Shown piece by piece: positions 23,722-34,646 of a stretch of 64,000 nucleotides of DNA. The DNA comes from Eustoma russellianum (Eukaryota > Streptophyta > Magnoliopsida > Gentianales > Gentianaceae): contig AP025071.1 in assembly GCA_036186865.1 (NCBI GenBank), forward strand, positions 9,779,879-9,843,878, in the 5' to 3' direction. Each line of letters opens with the position of its first letter. The first letter of the stretch is position 1. Under the pieces are notes generated by a model. The model was not told the origin of the DNA. It was given only the letters and a program-made list of their open reading frames with translations, and ran no database searches. Position numbers and translations under genes: made by a program.

Positions 23722-26213
23722 TGTTGAGAAATCATGGTTTGAATGATTTACAAGTGCATGATTTATATGTTACATGATTACATGATCTAAATGTTATGAG
23801 ATTTCAAAATGCATATGCCTATATCTATCACTGTTGTACTAACAAGCCATGAAGCGTTAAGGCTTAAATCATATGGCAAACATTGTTGTATTTATTCTCA
23901 GGTGATATACACGGCATACATACAACTCTTGGATATGGTATATATATTTCTTGGATATCTCGACACACGGCGTATATATTTCTTGGATATACACTTTAAA
24001 CATATATCTTATGGATACTCATGGCATATAGATTTCTTGGAGTCTCACGGCATATACATATATCTCATGGATATACATATATTCTATCTCAGACGACAAG
24101 CTACATTATTCGATCTCGACATTTCGTCAACATGTCATCAACATATGTCAACGACAAGAGAGTCATATATACATCATATACACATCCATGATACTCTCAA
24201 GTCATATACTTTATGTCATCAAACTTCCAAAATTACATCGACATGACAAAAGTGCAAAAACTGAAATGTATCATATCATATGACTACCGAGCCATCTTCG
24301 ACACATCATATACTTATCATACAAAGATGGCCAACCAATATACATTTCCAACACTCAAAAATTTCGTGCACTACATGGAGAGATCAATACCAAAGTCACA
24401 AAACAAATACATATATCAATTCTCCATCATCTTCCTTATTTCTCTGAAAATCAAACTCAAAATTGATATACCTCTTGGCAGAACATCTTATACACATTGG
24501 AGCTGAGATTATACATATTTATATGTATATTGCATGTTACATTACACATTTTATATGTTGAAGAGGTTTGAGACAAAACGGAGAAAAACCGAGCAATCAA
24601 CGGAAGTTGAAATTTGAAGTTACTACATCATCGTACATGGAACGTTTATTTGCTACATGATGCCACATGTATTTATTTATGTATTATACATGAATTACAC
24701 AGCCAAAGACATATCTTGAAAGGTTCTAGAAGGCAAGGTAAAATGGTAAAAGAAATTTACCATGTTCATGAAGAATTCTACATTGTTACCATGCAAAATT
24801 CAGATTTGAATTCAGCACATTGGCTGACCAGATGGGGCAGCTGGGACAGCATGTTGGGAGCCTTGGAGGAGTTCATATTATAATATAATTGATGAAGAAA
24901 GACCAAGCAATGATGGAATACAAAGATCCACAAATTAAGGAGTCAAAGACAAGACCAAACAAAGCTGAAAATTCTGTTTTTGAATCTGAAATTTCAGATT
25001 GGTGGCTGAAGTTTTGGGGGGGAATTAATGACCTAAAGCATTCAAATTTATTCAAAGGCATTACAAGACAATTCAAATCAGATTTGGGAGGCTCCTCTCA
25101 ACCCTCTTAGGCGCCCCAACCATCTATAAAAGGCCAAGAGATGATCAACACAAAATAAGAACAACAAGTGCAAAATTCTGTTTAGTGTTTGCAAGACTTC
25201 ACTTCATTTTCCATATTCATCTCTTGTATATACCCAAAGCCTATCATACTTACATGTCATATTCCATATAGGCTTCATACACATCACCCAAATAAGATTC
25301 ATTGGTGTACAAGGTTGATCAAGGTGTGATCAAACCTTCATTTGGTGAGGTGGTGCTGATTGGTGATTCTTTGGTGTTGTTCTTTGTGTAGAACATTGTA
25401 AAAGGGTTTGGATTGAAGGAGTTGGTGTATAAATCTATCCACCCTTATTCTAAGGTGACTTTGGTGACTAGTGAAAACCAAGGAAGGTGTCCTTGAAGAC
25501 TGGAGTAGGTCACGTTGGCCGAACCAGTATAAAATTCTTGGTGTTCTTACTTTCTGCATTTTTACTCTCAGTTTCTGTTTTTGCATCATCTTTATGATCT
25601 CGGTAAAAATAGCAAATAATTTTCAAAAATCATAAAAATTTGCAGAAACATATCCTTGTGTCTTAGGGTTCATTTCCCACTGATTTTATCAAATTTGGAT
25701 AAGTATAAGTCATCCAAACGTTCATAGTTCTGAGACTAGTGCAAATCTGTTTTTCAGATTGGCAGAGGTTGAGAACATCAACTTGGTTGACATACTTCCC
25801 AAAGGAATTTTTCAAAACTGTTTTAACTGAGTATACTAAACATCCTAAGGGTCATCTCATAAAAGTTTCAGGTCATTTGGAGTTGTCACCAAATAGGAAT
25901 AAGTTTTTCATTTTAAGGTACAGGTTCTGTCCAAACTGACACAGTCAGATCACGTACCACATTTGAGTGACTTAACCTTTGAGTTTTAATCTGAAATTTT
26001 TATGACACCTTCATAACACCTGATAGTACATTGTGTCAAAATCTCACTATTTTTGTAGGTCTACAACCCAATCAACCAAGTGTTTAAAAACGGGTCCTGA
26101 AAGCAGTCTCTGTTTTCAGAAGTGAGTAATTGGTCCTTAAAATTTTTATAAACCAATTTTTTCCGCACTCACTATTCAACCCCCCCTTCTAGTGGTGCTA
26201 TACAGGTCCAACA
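23722..26213 (+). mobile_element. Solo LTR of a copia-type retrotransposon (2492 bp)
   Basis: The insert has TGTTG..CAACA ends, interrupts the G LTR at a G run, and is flanked by GGGGT on the left and GGGGC on the right. The other G LTR (34137) lacks it. A TATA box (TATAAAAG) sits at 25125-25132, about 1.1 kb before the right end. The right end has the C-rich stretch then TAGTGGTGCTATACAGG typical of plant copia LTR ends. No gag, pol, primer site or second LTR accompanies it, so it is read as a solo LTR left by LTR-LTR recombination. Orientation plus follows the TATA box. A related LTR begins at 41638. The ORFs within are AT-rich chance frames. Confidence 0.78.
25125..25132 (+). promoter_or_regulatory. 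TATA box of copia-type solo LTR
   Basis: TATAAAAG is preceded by a GC-rich CAACCATC context and followed about 30 bp later by a possible transcription start at ATCAACACAAAATAAG. Confidence 0.6.
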
Positions 26214-26916
26214 GGGGCCGTGTAGTATGAGTTGGAAGGGAATGAAACTAGTCTAAGTGTTTGTCTTTTCTTGAGGGGCTTCTTGAGAGAGTTCAAGATG
26301 AAAATAGGGTGAAGCTTCTCGGTGGTATTAAAGAAGGCATAATGGTGGAGGGAAGGGGGAGTGGTCGGCGCATGGGGGGAGAGAAAAGCAAGCCTTGGGC
26401 TTGTAGCTTGTAAGCTTTTGCCTCCATGCTTGATTATTTTATCATTTTTGCTTTGCATGCTTACTTTATTTTATTATTTAATTACAAACTAATTTGATAT
26501 TTTAAATATTAAACATGAATTAGAATAGTGGAGAGGGTTCTAGAGACTTTCCCATGGCCTTGGCCGAAAGTCTTGGGGTCTTGGGAGGCTATTTAAGTCT
26601 TTTCACATTTATCATAGCTCATACTTATATAATTTATACCATTATTTATTTTATCTAATATGATTTTAAATTTGCTTTTTGAGAACCATTTAGGTTGGCC
26701 TTCTTATAAAAAGGGAATTATTCTAAGGTTTATCAAGGCCTCTTGGCCGAATTTATAGGGTATTTCACATACCTTGTGACATCCACTTGTATAATCATTT
26801 AATACCCATCTTAAGTGAATTTAAATAAGGAAGCGCTAATATAACTTAATTAAAATGAACTTGGAGGAAATCAATATTTCATTATAGTTTCAAGTACGGT
26901 ACGGTCGGGTACAACA

Positions 26917-26930
26917 TCCTCCCCCCTAAC
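26917..26930 (-). promoter_or_regulatory. Polypurine tract of element G
   Basis: The minus strand reads TTAGGGGGGAGGA immediately before the 3' LTR. Confidence 0.85.
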
Positions 26931-26958
26931 ATAAGTTTCGTCCTTGAAACTTCAGAGA

Positions 26959-29468
26959 CTAGTCAAAAAGATGGGGGTATCTATTCTTCATGTCTTCCTC
27001 CGTTTCCCATGTGGCTTCTTCTCCAGAATGGTATCTCCACTGAATCTTTACCACAGGTATGGATCTCTTTCTCAACTTTTTCTCTTTCTAATCAACGATC
27101 TTTAGGGGTTCCTCTACATAAGATGCATCTTCTTCAACCTTCAACTGCTGATCCTCAAGGATGTGGCTTGGATCATAAACATATCGGCGAAGTTGAGAAA
27201 CATGGAATACACAGTGATGTGGGCAACGCCAGGCGATATGCAACTTCACCGACTCTTTCTAGAACTTCATATGGTCCAATAAATCTTGGGCTCAATTTCC
27301 CCTTTATTCCAAACCTCTTGATCCCTTTAGACGGAGATACCTTTAAGAAAACTTTTTCTCCTTCTTGAAACTCTAAGGGTCTCCGCCTTTCATCAGCCCA
27401 TATCTTACTCCTATCCTGTGCCGCTTTCAATCTTTGTCGAACCATCTTTACCTTTTCCCGTGTTTGCTCAACAAGGTTAGGTCCCGTATAGATCTTTTCT
27501 CCAATCTCGTCCCAATAGAGTGGAGATCGACATTTTCGCCCATACAACGCTTCATAAGGTGCCATCCCGATGGATCTATGGAAGCTGTTATTGTAGGAAA
27601 ACTCGACTAGCTTAAGACTTTTATCCCAGCTTCCTCCAAAGTCAAGAATGCAAACACGGAGCATGTCTTCAAGGGCTTTGATTGTCCTTTTGGATTGGCC
27701 ATCAGTCTGTGGATGGAAAGCGGAACTCATTCTAATCTCTGTGCCCATTGCCTTTTGGAAGGATGTCCAGAATCTCGAGGTAAAACGGGGATCATGATCA
27801 CATACGATGCTTGTGGCACACCATGCAAACAAACAATCTGGTCAATGTACATAGATGCCAACTTCTCCATAGGTGCTTTAATCGACATTGCCAAAAAGTT
27901 AGCAGACTTGGTTAGACGGTCCACAACGACCCATATAGCATCACTTCCATACTTAGTCCTGGGTAGGTCGGTCACAAAATCCATAGTGACGTGGTCCCAT
28001 TTCCATTCTGGTACTTCTAAAGATTGTAGTAATCTAACAGGTCTTTGGTGTTCAGCTTTTACTCTTTGACAGACCAAGCATCGCTCAACAAATTCAGCTA
28101 TTTGTTGCTTCATGTCGTGCCACCAAAATCTTTGCTTGAGGTCCTGATACATCTTGTTAGCTCCAGGGTGTATAGATAATCGTGAGTTGTGGGCTTCCAT
28201 TAAGACTTCATCTTTAATTTCTTTGTCCTCAGGCACACATAGCCGTCCTCGGTACCATAAACTGTCATCACTACGAACTTCGAAATCATTTTGTGGCTTA
28301 TCTCAGATCCTCTCCTTGATTTTTATGAAGGCTGCATCATTCTTTTGAGCCTCTTTGATCCTATCAATTAGTGAAGAAATAAGAACCAACTTGGCGAGAA
28401 CTTCATCCACTGAATCAACTTCTTCTAAGCCAAACTCTTCCATATCTCACTGAAGAGGTGGTTGACGTGGGTGACTTGGTTTTCGACTCAACGCATCGGC
28501 AACTTTATTGGCTTTCCCAGGGTGATATTGAATGGAGAGGTCAGAATCTTTAATCAACTCGAGCCATCTGCGCTGCCGCATGCTTAGTTCTTTTTGGGTA
28601 AAGAGATACTTTAGGCTTTTATGATCTGTATAGATCTCACACTTCTCACCATACAAGTAATGTCTCCATATCTTTAATGCGAAAACCACTGCGGCAAGCT
28701 CAAGATCATGAATGGGGTAGTTTTGCTCGAATGGCTTTGACTGTCGGGATGCATAAGCTATCACTTTATTCCTCTAGATAAGGACACATCCGAGACCATT
28801 TGTTGAAGCATCGCTGTACACCACGTATTTCTCGCCAGGAGTGGGCTGAGCTAAGATAAGGTCGGACGTCAACTTTGCTTTTAACTCTGAGAAACTCTTT
28901 TCACAGTCGGCATTCCACTTGAACTTGGTTTTCTTTTGTGTTAATTTGGTGAGGGAACAACTATCCTCGAAAATCCTTCCACAAATTTCCGATAATACCC
29001 CGCAAGTCCAAGGAAACTTCTCACTTCGGTAACCTTTGTTGGTCTGGGCCATTCTGTAATAGCTTCAATTTTCTTGGGATCTACTGAAATCCCATCTTCT
29101 GATATAACATGGCCGAGGAAGGATACACTATGCAGCCAAAACTCACATTTGCTAAACTTTGCATACAACTGTCTTTCTCTTAAAATATTCAGATTTGTCC
29201 TCAAATGGGCTACATGAGTTTCCTCGTATGGTGAATAGATCAAAATGTCGTCTATGAAGACCACTACGAACTTGTCCAATTGGTCCTGAAAAACTCAATT
29301 CATGAGATCCATAAAGGCGGCAGGAGCGTTGGTTAAATTGAAGGGCATGACCAAAAATTCGTAGTGTCCGTAGCGTGTCCTGAAGGCAGTCTTAGGAACG
29401 TCTTCGGTCTTAATCTTCAATTTGAAGTATCCAGATCGTAGGTCAATCTTACTGAAGATTCGAGATCC
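26959..29468 (-). pseudogene. Element G RT-RNase H-integrase-chromodomain
   Basis: From 29468 leftwards: RT with FIDDIL (open frame 29279-28941), RNase H (YSDASTNGLG near 28800, TDHKSL and HPGKANKVADALSR near 28500), integrase zinc region (28236-28060) and the catalytic core with MDFVTDLP. A frameshift near 27820 precedes CDHDPRF, PQTDGQSKRTI and GPY/F in an open frame 27832-27173. A small deletion near 27210-27230 removes the end of the GPY/F region. The chromodomain VVKIQWRYH..EATWE follows near 27050-26975 and TAG is at 26961-26959. Several nonsense codons separate these pieces, so no Pol is made. Integrase runs through its full family order. Confidence 0.88.
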
Positions 29469-29541
29469 CTGCATTAAGATTCTTTAGATAGGGCTTTGGA
29501 AATTTAAACCTTAATTGAACGAAAACTTGTTAGTTACGTAC
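29469..29541 (-). other. RT intron-like insert, element G (73 bp, GT-AG)
   Basis: On the minus strand it reads GTACGTAACTAA...ATGCAG. Its removal joins CAA CTC AGG to GGA TCT CGA ATC TTC in phase 0, the same boundary as in A and I. The unspliced frame meets TAA at the fourth codon. Confidence 0.82.
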
Positions 29542-30381
29542 CCTGAGTTGATCAAATAAGTCGTCTATCCGGAGCAATGGGTACTTATTCTTTATGGTGA
29601 TTTTGTTAAGTTCCCGGTAATCAATGCATAAGCACATACTTCCATCTTTCTTCTTCACGAATAACACAGGAGCACCCCAAAGTGAAACGCTGGGGCGAAT
29701 GAGCTTCTTCTCTAACAGCTCGTGTAACTGCTCCTTTAGCTCTTTCAGTTATGTAGGGGCCATCCGATATGGGGCTTTTGATATGGGTTCAGCTCCTGGA
29801 ACAAGGTTTATTGCGAAGGCAATTATGCGGTTGGGAGGTAACCCAGGTAATTCGTCTGGAAAGACATCGGGGTATTCATTAACAACCGAAACTTGAGCAA
29901 GGGTGGGACTCGCTTGCTCAGCACTTAGGATATAAAAAAGAACCCTTCGTGGCCTTTCTTCAATGCTCGGCTGGCACGAGCCGCGTTAACATAGACTCTC
30001 TTGGATGGTTTCTTTAACTTAGCTCCTCCTTGGAATGAAACTTCGTCTCGAGCTGGGTTTTTAATATAACTTGCCTACTTCGAAAATCAATGTGAGCATG
30101 ATTCCTTGAGAGCCAATCCATTCCAAGGATCACATCGAAATCACTAATGGGTATAGGAATCAAGTCGGCTTCAAACCGCTGATTATCGGTCTCAAGCACA
30201 TAATTTCGGAAGATATGATGAGAGACAAGCACCTAATCGCCGGCTGCTTATACTCTATAGGGTGATTCTAGTCGGACTGAGTTATGATCGATATTCTTAG
30301 CAAATTTTCTGGAGATAAATGAGTGGCTGGCGCCACTGTCAAACAATACATTCGCAGGTATGCTACATACTAAGATAGTTC
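29542..30381 (-). pseudogene. Element G protease and RT N-terminus
   Basis: Minus strand from 30381: the protease active site FDSGASHSFIS near 30345-30310 is followed by the VILGMDWLSRNHAHIDF region in the open frame 30232-30014. RT fingers (GAPVLFVKKKDGS, CIDYRELNKITIKNKYPL) lie at 29690-29580. A stop in MAPT-stop-LKELKEQ (about 29750) and frameshifts near 30014 and 29945 break it. The exon ends at 29542, where the RT insert begins. The protease would process Gag and Pol within the particle. Confidence 0.83.
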
Positions 30382-30463
30382 ATGAATCATGCATATTTAG
30401 CTAAGCAACAGTATAGGCATGTATAAGTAAAACGTATTTAAGGTGTAGAACTTTAGATCTTAC
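30382..30463 (-). other. Gag-protease intron-like insert, element G (82 bp, acceptor mutated)
   Basis: The minus strand reads GTAAGATCTAA...GATTCAT. Length, 3' half and position match the inserts of B and H, but the acceptor CAG is CAT. Removal joins GTG ACT G to GA ACT ATC in phase 1. The unspliced frame stops at TAA three codons past the junction codon, as in B and H. Confidence 0.75.
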
Positions 30464-31628
30464 CAGTCACTACGTCTGTCGTCTCCTCAACATCTGCATC
30501 TGTCATGACGTGCACCCTTGCATTTGCACGTGGCCGCTGGTTCTTTGGCTGTTGTTGCTATTGCTGTTGTTGCGCTCCTCTGTCTGGGAAATCCCTAATC
30601 AGGTGGCCATCCTTGCCGCATCCGAAACAGTGTCCCGTCTTCCATCGACACTCACCCATGTGTCTCTTCTGGCACTGAGGACATACTGGTATAGCTGGCT
30701 GCTGGGGTGGGGCCTGATTATTCTGCTGATTATGTTGGTGTTGCTGGCGGTGCTGATTCTGCCCCTGTGGCCTCCCTTGACGAATAGATCCTTTATAATT
30801 CTTCTTGACCACTTTTTTGAATTTCTTGTTTCCAGTCACTTGTCTTTCTCTTTTCTGTCCCACGTCATCACGACGGATAATATCTCTCTCAATCCTGTAG
30901 CAGGCGTCCAGAAGAGCTCCAACATTCGTGGGGTTTGCATTCACCAACCAAGTCCTGAATCTTGGATTCAGCACTCTTTCAAATTTTAACATTTTTGTCT
31001 CCTCATCATTCATGGTGATAGGCTGAAATCTCCCCAGTGCAATGAATTTATTAGCATATATACCGGGCTCTTTCTTTAGTGATTCAAATTCATGCCTCTT
31101 TTGTAGCTTTACTGACGGAGGGATATAGAACTTGTGAAATTCTTGCAGAAATCTCTCCCAGGTAATTGGTCTTGGCAGGGGATGTAAATTAGTCTTCCAC
31201 CATTGGTTAGCTTCACCTATCAGAAAGGGTCTGATGGCTTGGGCTTTCATCTCGTCGGGGGCTTGAATTAACTCGAAACAATTTTCAACTTCGTCCAACC
31301 ACTTCTCTGCTGTATCTGGATCCAGCTTTCCCTCAAACGGTGGTACATTGGCTCTCTTTAATTTCTCAAAATAGTATTGTGCATCTCTCACAAGCTCGCG
31401 TGGATGGGGTGGAGCATTCTGCTGGATTAGGCCCTGACCTATCTGTGTGACCACCTGGCAAAAGTCCTGGAAGGCATTAACGTCGGGAATAATAGGAGGA
31501 ACAGGCGCCTGCGGTGGTGGGGGTGGATTATTCTGAACCGATGGTGGAACAGGGCCTTGTGGCTGAGGAGGAACGGGCTCCTGATCAGCTGGTTGAGCCC
31601 TAGGAGGTCTGCCACGTGGTCGCACCAT
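30464..31628 (-). pseudogene. Element G gag
   Basis: The ATG at 31628 (context GTGCAGATG) opens MVRPRGRPPRAQP. A proline/glutamine-rich stretch and the capsid region follow (YYFEKLKRANVPPFEGKLD, WLDEVENCFELIQ, GEANQWW, FYIPPSVKLQKRHEFES, LNPRFRTWLVNANPTNVG). Then come a basic linker, a CPQCQKRHMGEC cluster and one knuckle, CFGCGKDGHLIRDF, whose last cysteine is replaced by Phe. The second knuckle of A, B and H is absent. The frame is open to a TAG inside a glutamine run at 30558, then continues in the same frame to the intron donor at 30464. Its Gag is thus almost intact. Confidence 0.88.
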
Positions 31629-31912
31629 CTGCACTACGGAGTTTCAAAGCTTATACAAAAGTTGGAATAAAACCACATTATTTTTGGCTAAAGATCATAA
31701 TTCTAAAAAATTTAAATAAGTGAGAGAAACGATACATCTTAGGTTAGAGATCCGGATTTTATAAGTTAGGATTAATTATAAGATTACATCCAAAACCCAG
31801 TCTAAGTGGTCCTAGTCTAAAGAATCTAAGATCATGACTTAGGACTAAGATCAAACTTGGATTGCTAAGATCATAACTTAGTTCTACGTTCTGCCCGAAA
31901 TCTAGAGCCTGC

Positions 31913-31924
31913 GCTCTGATACCA
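31913..31924 (-). promoter_or_regulatory. Primer binding site of element G
   Basis: The minus strand reads TGGTATCAGAGC two bases after the LTR, matching initiator tRNA-Met. The leader 31629-31912 has no other feature I can name. Confidence 0.9.
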
Positions 31925-34638
31925 CCTGTAGCGCCCCGCACCCAGATCTGAACGGGTCCAGAACATATCAACAGACCAATTAACCTCGGGTCTAGGACGG
32001 GTCCAGAACATATCTTCAGACCAATTACCCCGGGTCTGAACGGGTCTAGAACATATCTTCAGACCAATTACCCCAGATCTGAACGGGTCCAGAACATATC
32101 ATCAGATCAATTAACCCCGGGTCTGGCTCGGGTTAAGAGCATGCTTAGCTGGCAAGGAAAATCATAGAACTTTTCTTTTGAAAGCATGGGACCATAAATA
32201 AATTATATGCATAACAGAAACTTGCTTGAATCGAAAAGACTTGCTTGCATACGGAAATCCATAAAATCAGTTTCATGATGCGTATGATCATGCATGATAC
32301 ATGAAATAATATGCAATGCAAGTCATGGCATGGACTATCATAGAAATGGCTTAAGTCACGACATAGACATGATTTCCATGTGCTGAAATTTTTCCAGATA
32401 TTACGTTCTGTTCATGAGGCTTCCAAAATTAACCAAACAGGCCTATTTTCATAATCTTTTGTCATATACACGCGTCATGGGGTCCTATATTCATGAAATG
32501 AAATTTTCATAACGTTCTAAGATGAGTAAGACCCTTAAATCATTAAGTTGTTAAGAAGTGTACTGCTGAATCCAGAAGTATAATAGTCATCTTTACCTTA
32601 ACTTTCATGACCTTAAAACCTTAATTATTTTGGGCCAAAGCCTGTAAAACATAGTAAAATCCTCAGGGACTAATATTCATGGGCCCAAACCGTTCACTTA
32701 AGTCGAAATCCACAAGATTAAGGCCTCTTAACTTATACGTCTGCTCTGCCTATTTTCCAGATTTAGTGTGTCCAGTTCAAATCCATAATTACCCATCAAA
32801 AAAATAATTTCAAGTGGATTAATTTATATGGACATGCTCATGAATGTCTTAGGTGGTTATCATAAAATTCCAGAGTAATCCAATAACTTTAAAGGGGTCA
32901 TTTAATTATTTTCCCGAAATTGGTCACATGCTGATTCTGGACTGACCAGTTTTACTAAAAACTTTATTGTGACAAAACCATAATTCCATTTTCCATAATT
33001 CTAACTCCCCAACGTCATAAACATGCAGGACTAGCATCTTACCGAAAATTAGCTCATTCGCACTTTCCTAGCGTCCATTTCCAGGTTACACAAAACACTA
33101 CATAAAACTGCCCAGTTCCAGTAGTTTGGTCCTTTGTCACTTTTTCATGTTAGGCATATAACCCTAACCTTATTCTTATAGAATAACTTATTAGCCACTG
33201 AATACACCCTTTTTACATGTATATTCCAGATTCCATACCTTTGGTTAAGCCCCATTCAAATTACCACAAAACAGTTTGCAACTTATACATAATACTTCTC
33301 ATTTTCGCTCACGTTGCACTTTATTGAGTCTACTCTTGGTTCAACTAATTTATGCATCACTTAACCTCCATAAACAGCCCGTGTTCTTGTACCAAAATAA
33401 CCTATGTCACATTTCAATTTGAGCACAAACATACTCATGTAATAAATGATTTAGCATGCAAATTTCACACATCTTAGTGCTCACAAAATGTGTTCTTCTT
33501 TGATTCAAAACTCACCCTCACCTTCCTCTTCTTGGCCGAAACTTGTGTGGTGCAATGAACATATTTTATAATGTTTATTTAGGCATGCAACACATTTATA
33601 TGCTATTTTATTTCAATCACACCAAACAACCTTATAAAATTACAACTAGCACATGCATGCTATCTTAGTGCTTCACAAGCTTCACCCAAGAATCATTCTT
33701 GCTAGAATCACTTTGTTGAACCTTGTTTCATCCTAAAACAGCCTCATACCACATTGCATGTGGGAAAAGAATTCACCTTTGGAGGAATTAATCACATGCA
33801 AGACATTTTTCTTAAGGAATCACTTAGGTATCATGCTTAATACTTGGTATATTCAACTAAAGTTTACACCTTAGAAACAACTAGCCATTCAAGTCACTAA
33901 TTCTTCAAATAAATCATGAGAGTCTAAGGTATACTTGCCTCTTCAAGCTAGAGCCTTTTCTTAGCTTGGATATTGGATGAAATGAGTTGAAATTTTCCTC
34001 CTCAAGATGATGTTTTGAAGAGAGCTTCCACTAGCAAAAGCTTGCACCACCTAAAAGGATTGAAAATCTTGTACCTAGATGCTTCCTTAAGCTTGAAAAT
34101 GAAAGTTGGGTTGAATCTCCTAGCTCCAAAAGAGGGGGCCGTGTAGTATGAGTTGGAAGGGAATGAAACTAGTCTAAGTGTTTGTCTTTTCTTGAGGGGC
34201 TTCTTGAGAGAGTTCAAGATGAAAATGGGGTGAAGCTTCTCGGTGGTATTAAAGAAGGCATAATGGTGGAGGGAAGGGGAAGTGGCCGGCGCATGGGGGG
34301 AGAGAAAAGCAAGCCTTGGGCTTGTAGCTTGTAAGCTTTTGCCTCCATGCTTGATTATTTTATCATTTTTGCTTTGCATGCTTACTTTATTTTATTATTT
34401 AATTACAAACTAATTTGATATTTTAAATATTAAACATGAATTAGAATAGTGGAGAGGGTTCTAGAGACTTTCCCATGGCCTTGGCCGAAAGTCTTGGGGT
34501 CTTGGGAGGCTATTTAAGTCTTTTCACATTTATCATAGCTCATACTTATATAATTTATACCATTATTTGTTTTATCTAATATGATTTTAAATTTGCTTTG
34601 TGAGAACCCATTTAGGTTGGCCTTCTTATAAAAAGGGA

Positions 34639-34646
34639 ATTATTCT
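34639..34646. repeat. Target site duplication ATTATTCT (left of LINE)
   Basis: The same eight bases occur at 36517-36524. The sister LTR reads through this site uninterrupted at about 26726. Confidence 0.85.

Larger units (their letters stand above)
20800..26916 (-). repeat. Element G 3' LTR with inserted copia-type LTR
   Basis: On the plus strand it runs from TGTAGCGCCCCG to GGGTACAACA. It contains the coding-like block at 21122-21184, the array at 21507-21705 and the hairpin at 22141-22160. The foreign solo LTR occupies 23722-26213. Apart from that insert it matches the right-hand LTR with only scattered differences. Confidence 0.92.

Noticed and set aside
23809..24506. Possible coding pol fragment inside the copia-type insert
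   Set aside because: The frames at 23809-24246 and 24213-24506 are His/Ile/Tyr-rich products of ATATAC repeats, with no RT, integrase or Gag motif.
27695..28069. Plus-strand frames at 27695-28069 and 49518-49928
   Set aside because: They are antisense shadows of the integrase coding strand in G and I.
34002..34379. Minus-strand frame shared with 26198-26458
   Set aside because: It repeats only because both lie in the two G LTRs; it has no motif and the I LTRs do not keep it.
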